DNA of 32,407 nucleotides from Sporisorium sorghi (lineage: Eukaryota > Basidiomycota > Ustilaginomycetes > Ustilaginales > Ustilaginaceae): NCBI GenBank assembly GCA_023212695.1, contig JALCCG010000244.1, forward strand, positions 1 through 32,407, in the 5' to 3' direction. The notes beneath the pieces were generated by a model, which was not told the origin of the DNA, searched no databases, and was given only the letters and a program-made list of their open reading frames with translations. A program made the translations under genes and the position numbers. Position 1 is the stretch's first letter. The number at the start of each line of letters is the position of its first letter. Of the stretch, positions 30,033-32,407 are shown one piece after another.

Positions 30033-31520
30033 TCAAATCTTGCCACGGATGCTGCCGCCGACAGCGTACCATCTAGCAGCGGCGATGCTGGAGGTGCCAA
30101 TGACGACCATCACACCCGAATACGCAGCGGTGCCCCACCAGTTGGGATTCTGGACGTCGCCCAAGATGGCACCGGCGATGGGCAGGCCAAAGAGGCCTCC
30201 AAACGACATGAGGAAGAACATCATACCGTTCCTCGTGCCCACAGTAGATGTGCTGCCGAGCTGCGACGAGCATGCCGGGATGAGCGAGACATAGCATCCA
30301 GACGTGAAACCGTACAGGATGGCAAACACAACCAATCCCCCAAGATTGGTGCACAGCGGGAATATGAAGATGAGCACCCCCGAGACAGCGAGGTGCGGCA
30401 GTACGGTGTTGATGCGCCCCACCTTGTCTGCCACGAGGCCCGGCAAGATGCGTCCGAAGCTCGAGGCGGCGTTGAGAATGGGCAGGTAGTAGCCATTAGC
30501 GCGGACGTTGTTGGTGGAAGACCACACATCCATGTACGACAGAGGCATGTAGAGGCCAAACATGATCAACGAGGCGCCCAGGACGAAAAACGTGTAGGCC
30601 GGGTTGCGGAACGCCGAGAACTGCGTCCACTGCACCTGGCTCCATCCGCCCTTGGACTTGTCGTGCACGTCGATCGAGGGCGGCAGGCGCGTCGAGAGCG
30701 AGAACCACGCGACGCTGACGGCGAGCAGCGCAAAGAAGCCGACCACACGCATGGTCCATCCGTAGCCGATGTGCGGGATGAGTCTGCGCACCATGATGGG
30801 GAACACGATGCCGCCTGTCGACGATCCGGAAGCGACGACGCCCAGCGCCAGCCCACGTCGGCGGTTGAAGTAGTGTGCGGGGCAGTTGATGGCCAGGTTG
30901 AAAACAACCCCAAAGCCAAGACCCAGGCCGATTCCCTGGGCGAGGAAGAGCTGGTAGTAGTCGGTGCACAAGCTGACCATCATCTGCGAAAAGACGAGCA
31001 GCACGCATCCCGCCGTGAACAGCGGTCGGAAGAAGCCCAGATCGAACAGGCGACCGGCAAAGATGGCGGGAGCAAACATGAGAAAGTACTGGAAAGCACC
31101 GATCCACGAGATCTGACTGGGTGACTTGTGCGAGAGTGTCGTCTGCTGATAGTAGTCTTGAAAGATTCCGTAGGCGTTGAGGTAGCCGAACGTGATAAAA
31201 GTGCACCACCATCCGCCAAAGACGCAGAGCCACGCCTTGAACCCGCCTTCAGGGAAGAAGATGGCGGCATCTTCGCCTTGTGCTTTGAGCACCGCTTCGC
31301 CGAGTTCCTGGTCGGTTTTGAGCGACATGGCTGCTTGCGAGGTGGTGGCTTCTAGATCTGTATCGTATTCATTGTGGGATGGTGTGATGGCTGCCTTTTC
31401 TGGCTCGGCTTGAGGTGACCGGAGCGACTCGCCAACAGGCTTTGTGGTCGGTGGTGACGATGCAACCGGAGATGAGGACGACTGGGCTATCGCAGAATCT
31501 GTGCGAGGTTGTGCAGACAT
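30033..31520 (-). CDS. MFS transporter, monocarboxylate-permease-like
   Basis: A single-exon gene of 495 aa. About 85 Ser/Pro/Glu-rich cytosolic residues precede twelve predicted membrane segments, the first beginning at EGGFKAWLCVFGGWWCTF. This is the position of the conserved acidic-Gly-Gly-aromatic motif of the monocarboxylate transporter family. Further family marks are GYLNAYGIFQDYY after the first segment, and NRRRGLALGVVASGSSTGG entering the fifth. A cytosolic loop (RLPPSIDVHDKSKGGWSQ) separates the two halves. It sits in the plasma membrane or an organelle membrane; the substrate is unknown, since fungal members of this group carry varied compounds. It ends 82 bp from the convergent DUF829-like gene. 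Confidence 0.88.
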   Translation of the reverse strand: MSAQPRTDSAIAQSSSSPVASSPPTTKPVGESLRSPQAEPEKAAITPSHNEYDTDLEATTSQAAMSLKTDQELGEAVLKAQGEDAAIFFPEGGFKAWLCVFGGWWCTFITFGYLNAYGIFQDYYQQTTLSHKSPSQISWIGAFQYFLMFAPAIFAGRLFDLGFFRPLFTAGCVLLVFSQMMVSLCTDYYQLFLAQGIGLGLGFGVVFNLAINCPAHYFNRRRGLALGVVASGSSTGGIVFPIMVRRLIPHIGYGWTMRVVGFFALLAVSVAWFSLSTRLPPSIDVHDKSKGGWSQVQWTQFSAFRNPAYTFFVLGASLIMFGLYMPLSYMDVWSSTNNVRANGYYLPILNAASSFGRILPGLVADKVGRINTVLPHLAVSGVLIFIFPLCTNLGGLVVFAILYGFTSGCYVSLIPACSSQLGSTSTVGTRNGMMFFLMSFGGLFGLPIAGAILGDVQNPNWWGTAAYSGVMVVIGTSSIAAARWYAVGGSIRGKI

Positions 31521-32407
31521 GGTGTCGAGATGAAGCTGGCAACCGGGTATCGTGTGACGGACGGACGTAGCGTTGTGTCTTGAGCTTCTAGGTTATATGT
31601 TGTTGTGCTGGCAAAGCGATGGTATCTTCTCGGAAGTGTCTAGCTAGGTGGTACTCGGTGCGTGTACAAGGAGTCGAGGGTCGAGGGGTTACACGGATGC
31701 GCGCACGCATAGGCTTTGCGAGACGAGTCCGTGCGTGTGCGTGTGTGGCGTTTAGGTTGGCAGAGACGAAAGAATGACGGTAGCGGCGGAGCGGATCCCG
31801 CGATAGAGTTTTGCGGAACGATGAAGTTGGACAAGGCTGGGAAAGGTCCAAGGTTTAGGATGCGAGGTCGATCAAGCGGATGATCAGATGAAGGAGGAGG
31901 ATGGTGCGAGTCGTGGTCGAAAGTGTAGAGTCGAAGATCAGGGGTTTGCGTTGGCAGGTGTGCGCGACGCAGGGGGTGAACGGAGTCATGTCGTCTAAGG
32001 CGAGGCGGGGGCAGAGTCGAGACGCTAGTGCTGTAGCCTAGTGGGGGCGGCCTAGTCAAAGGGGAGCGGATCATGTCGGCAAACACGGTGGCTGCTTCAC
32101 GTGAGGTTGAGTTTGTATGAAGCTCGGGTGGGGCAAAGAGAGAGAGACAGAGAGAGAAAGAGAAAGCACACAACTCTTAATTGACTGAACCCTGCGTTCG
32201 ATTCACCTGCAGGATGGCTGCAGTGCGAACGAGACCCAAGCTCGGCTCATGAGACGGATAGTCGGCTACCTAAACGCGCACAAGAGGATCAACCGGTGGG
32301 TGAATTTACAGTGCAGTGCAGCAGTTAACATGTATCACGTAGATGTGGAATTCACATAGGTGTGGAATTGAGGGGGACTTGCGAAATTTGGGCCAAAACA
32401 GGCAAGT
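31521..32407. other. upstream region of the transporter gene
   Basis: No gene seen. It holds the transporter promoter with a TATA-like ATATAA (minus strand, about 31593-31598), a GT-rich stretch near 31730, a GA-rich stretch near 32139-32166, and two copies of TGTGGAATT (32344-32352, 32361-32369). Confidence 0.5.

Overview
The window reads as nuclear DNA of a filamentous or yeast-like basidiomycete. Gene families, short GT-AG introns (six placed here, four of them exactly 86 bp) and CTGAC-type branch sites fit a smut-type fungus (Ustilaginomycotina). That lineage call is an inference from family resemblance, not from a search. One 10-N scaffold gap (21909-21918) and many long A or T runs show that this is a draft assembly.

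Layout. 1-1134 holds no gene. 1135-2901 (-) is a secreted bicovalent-flavin oligosaccharide oxidase (AA7/BBE type). 4065-4928 (-) is a secreted M43-type metalloprotease. 6872-9279 (-) is a large multi-pass membrane protein gene broken by one frameshift and one in-frame stop. 10237-11899 (+) is a five-exon secreted CE1-type esterase. 12860-14038 (+) is a secreted eight-cysteine protein of unknown function with an internal duplication. 14725-16729 (-) is an SSUH2-like protein with six CxxC motifs, whose frame is broken four times by single extra bases in G/C runs. 16730-22338 is a 5.6 kb stretch without a supportable gene; it holds homopolymers, fold-back repeats and the gap. 22339-23165 (+) is the C-terminal half of an acyltransferase-3-type membrane protein. 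24247-25875 (+) is a secreted Asn/Gly-rich protein built of 21 in-register 13-residue repeats plus a different C-terminal repeat module. 25978-27318 (-) is a three-exon mitochondrial-type HAD hydrolase (CECR5/HDHD5/YKR070W family). 27767-29950 (+) is a DUF829/TMEM53-like alpha/beta hydrolase with a long low-complexity N-terminus. 30033-31520 (-) is a monocarboxylate-transporter-like MFS permease. 31521-32407 holds no gene.

Function. Five of the ten loci encode proteins with signal peptides (oxidase, protease, esterase, eight-Cys protein, Asn/Gly protein). The oxidase and the esterase both fit attack on plant cell-wall polysaccharide, and the region resembles a loose group of secreted-protein genes. 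The genes are separately transcribed, not an operon. Several have a TATAAG-type element 70-100 bp before the start codon.

The most interesting items are the 13-residue repeat protein, the duplicated eight-Cys secreted protein, a 25-base-pair intergenic hairpin at 3258-3318, and the clustering of reading-frame breaks in three genes while the others are intact.
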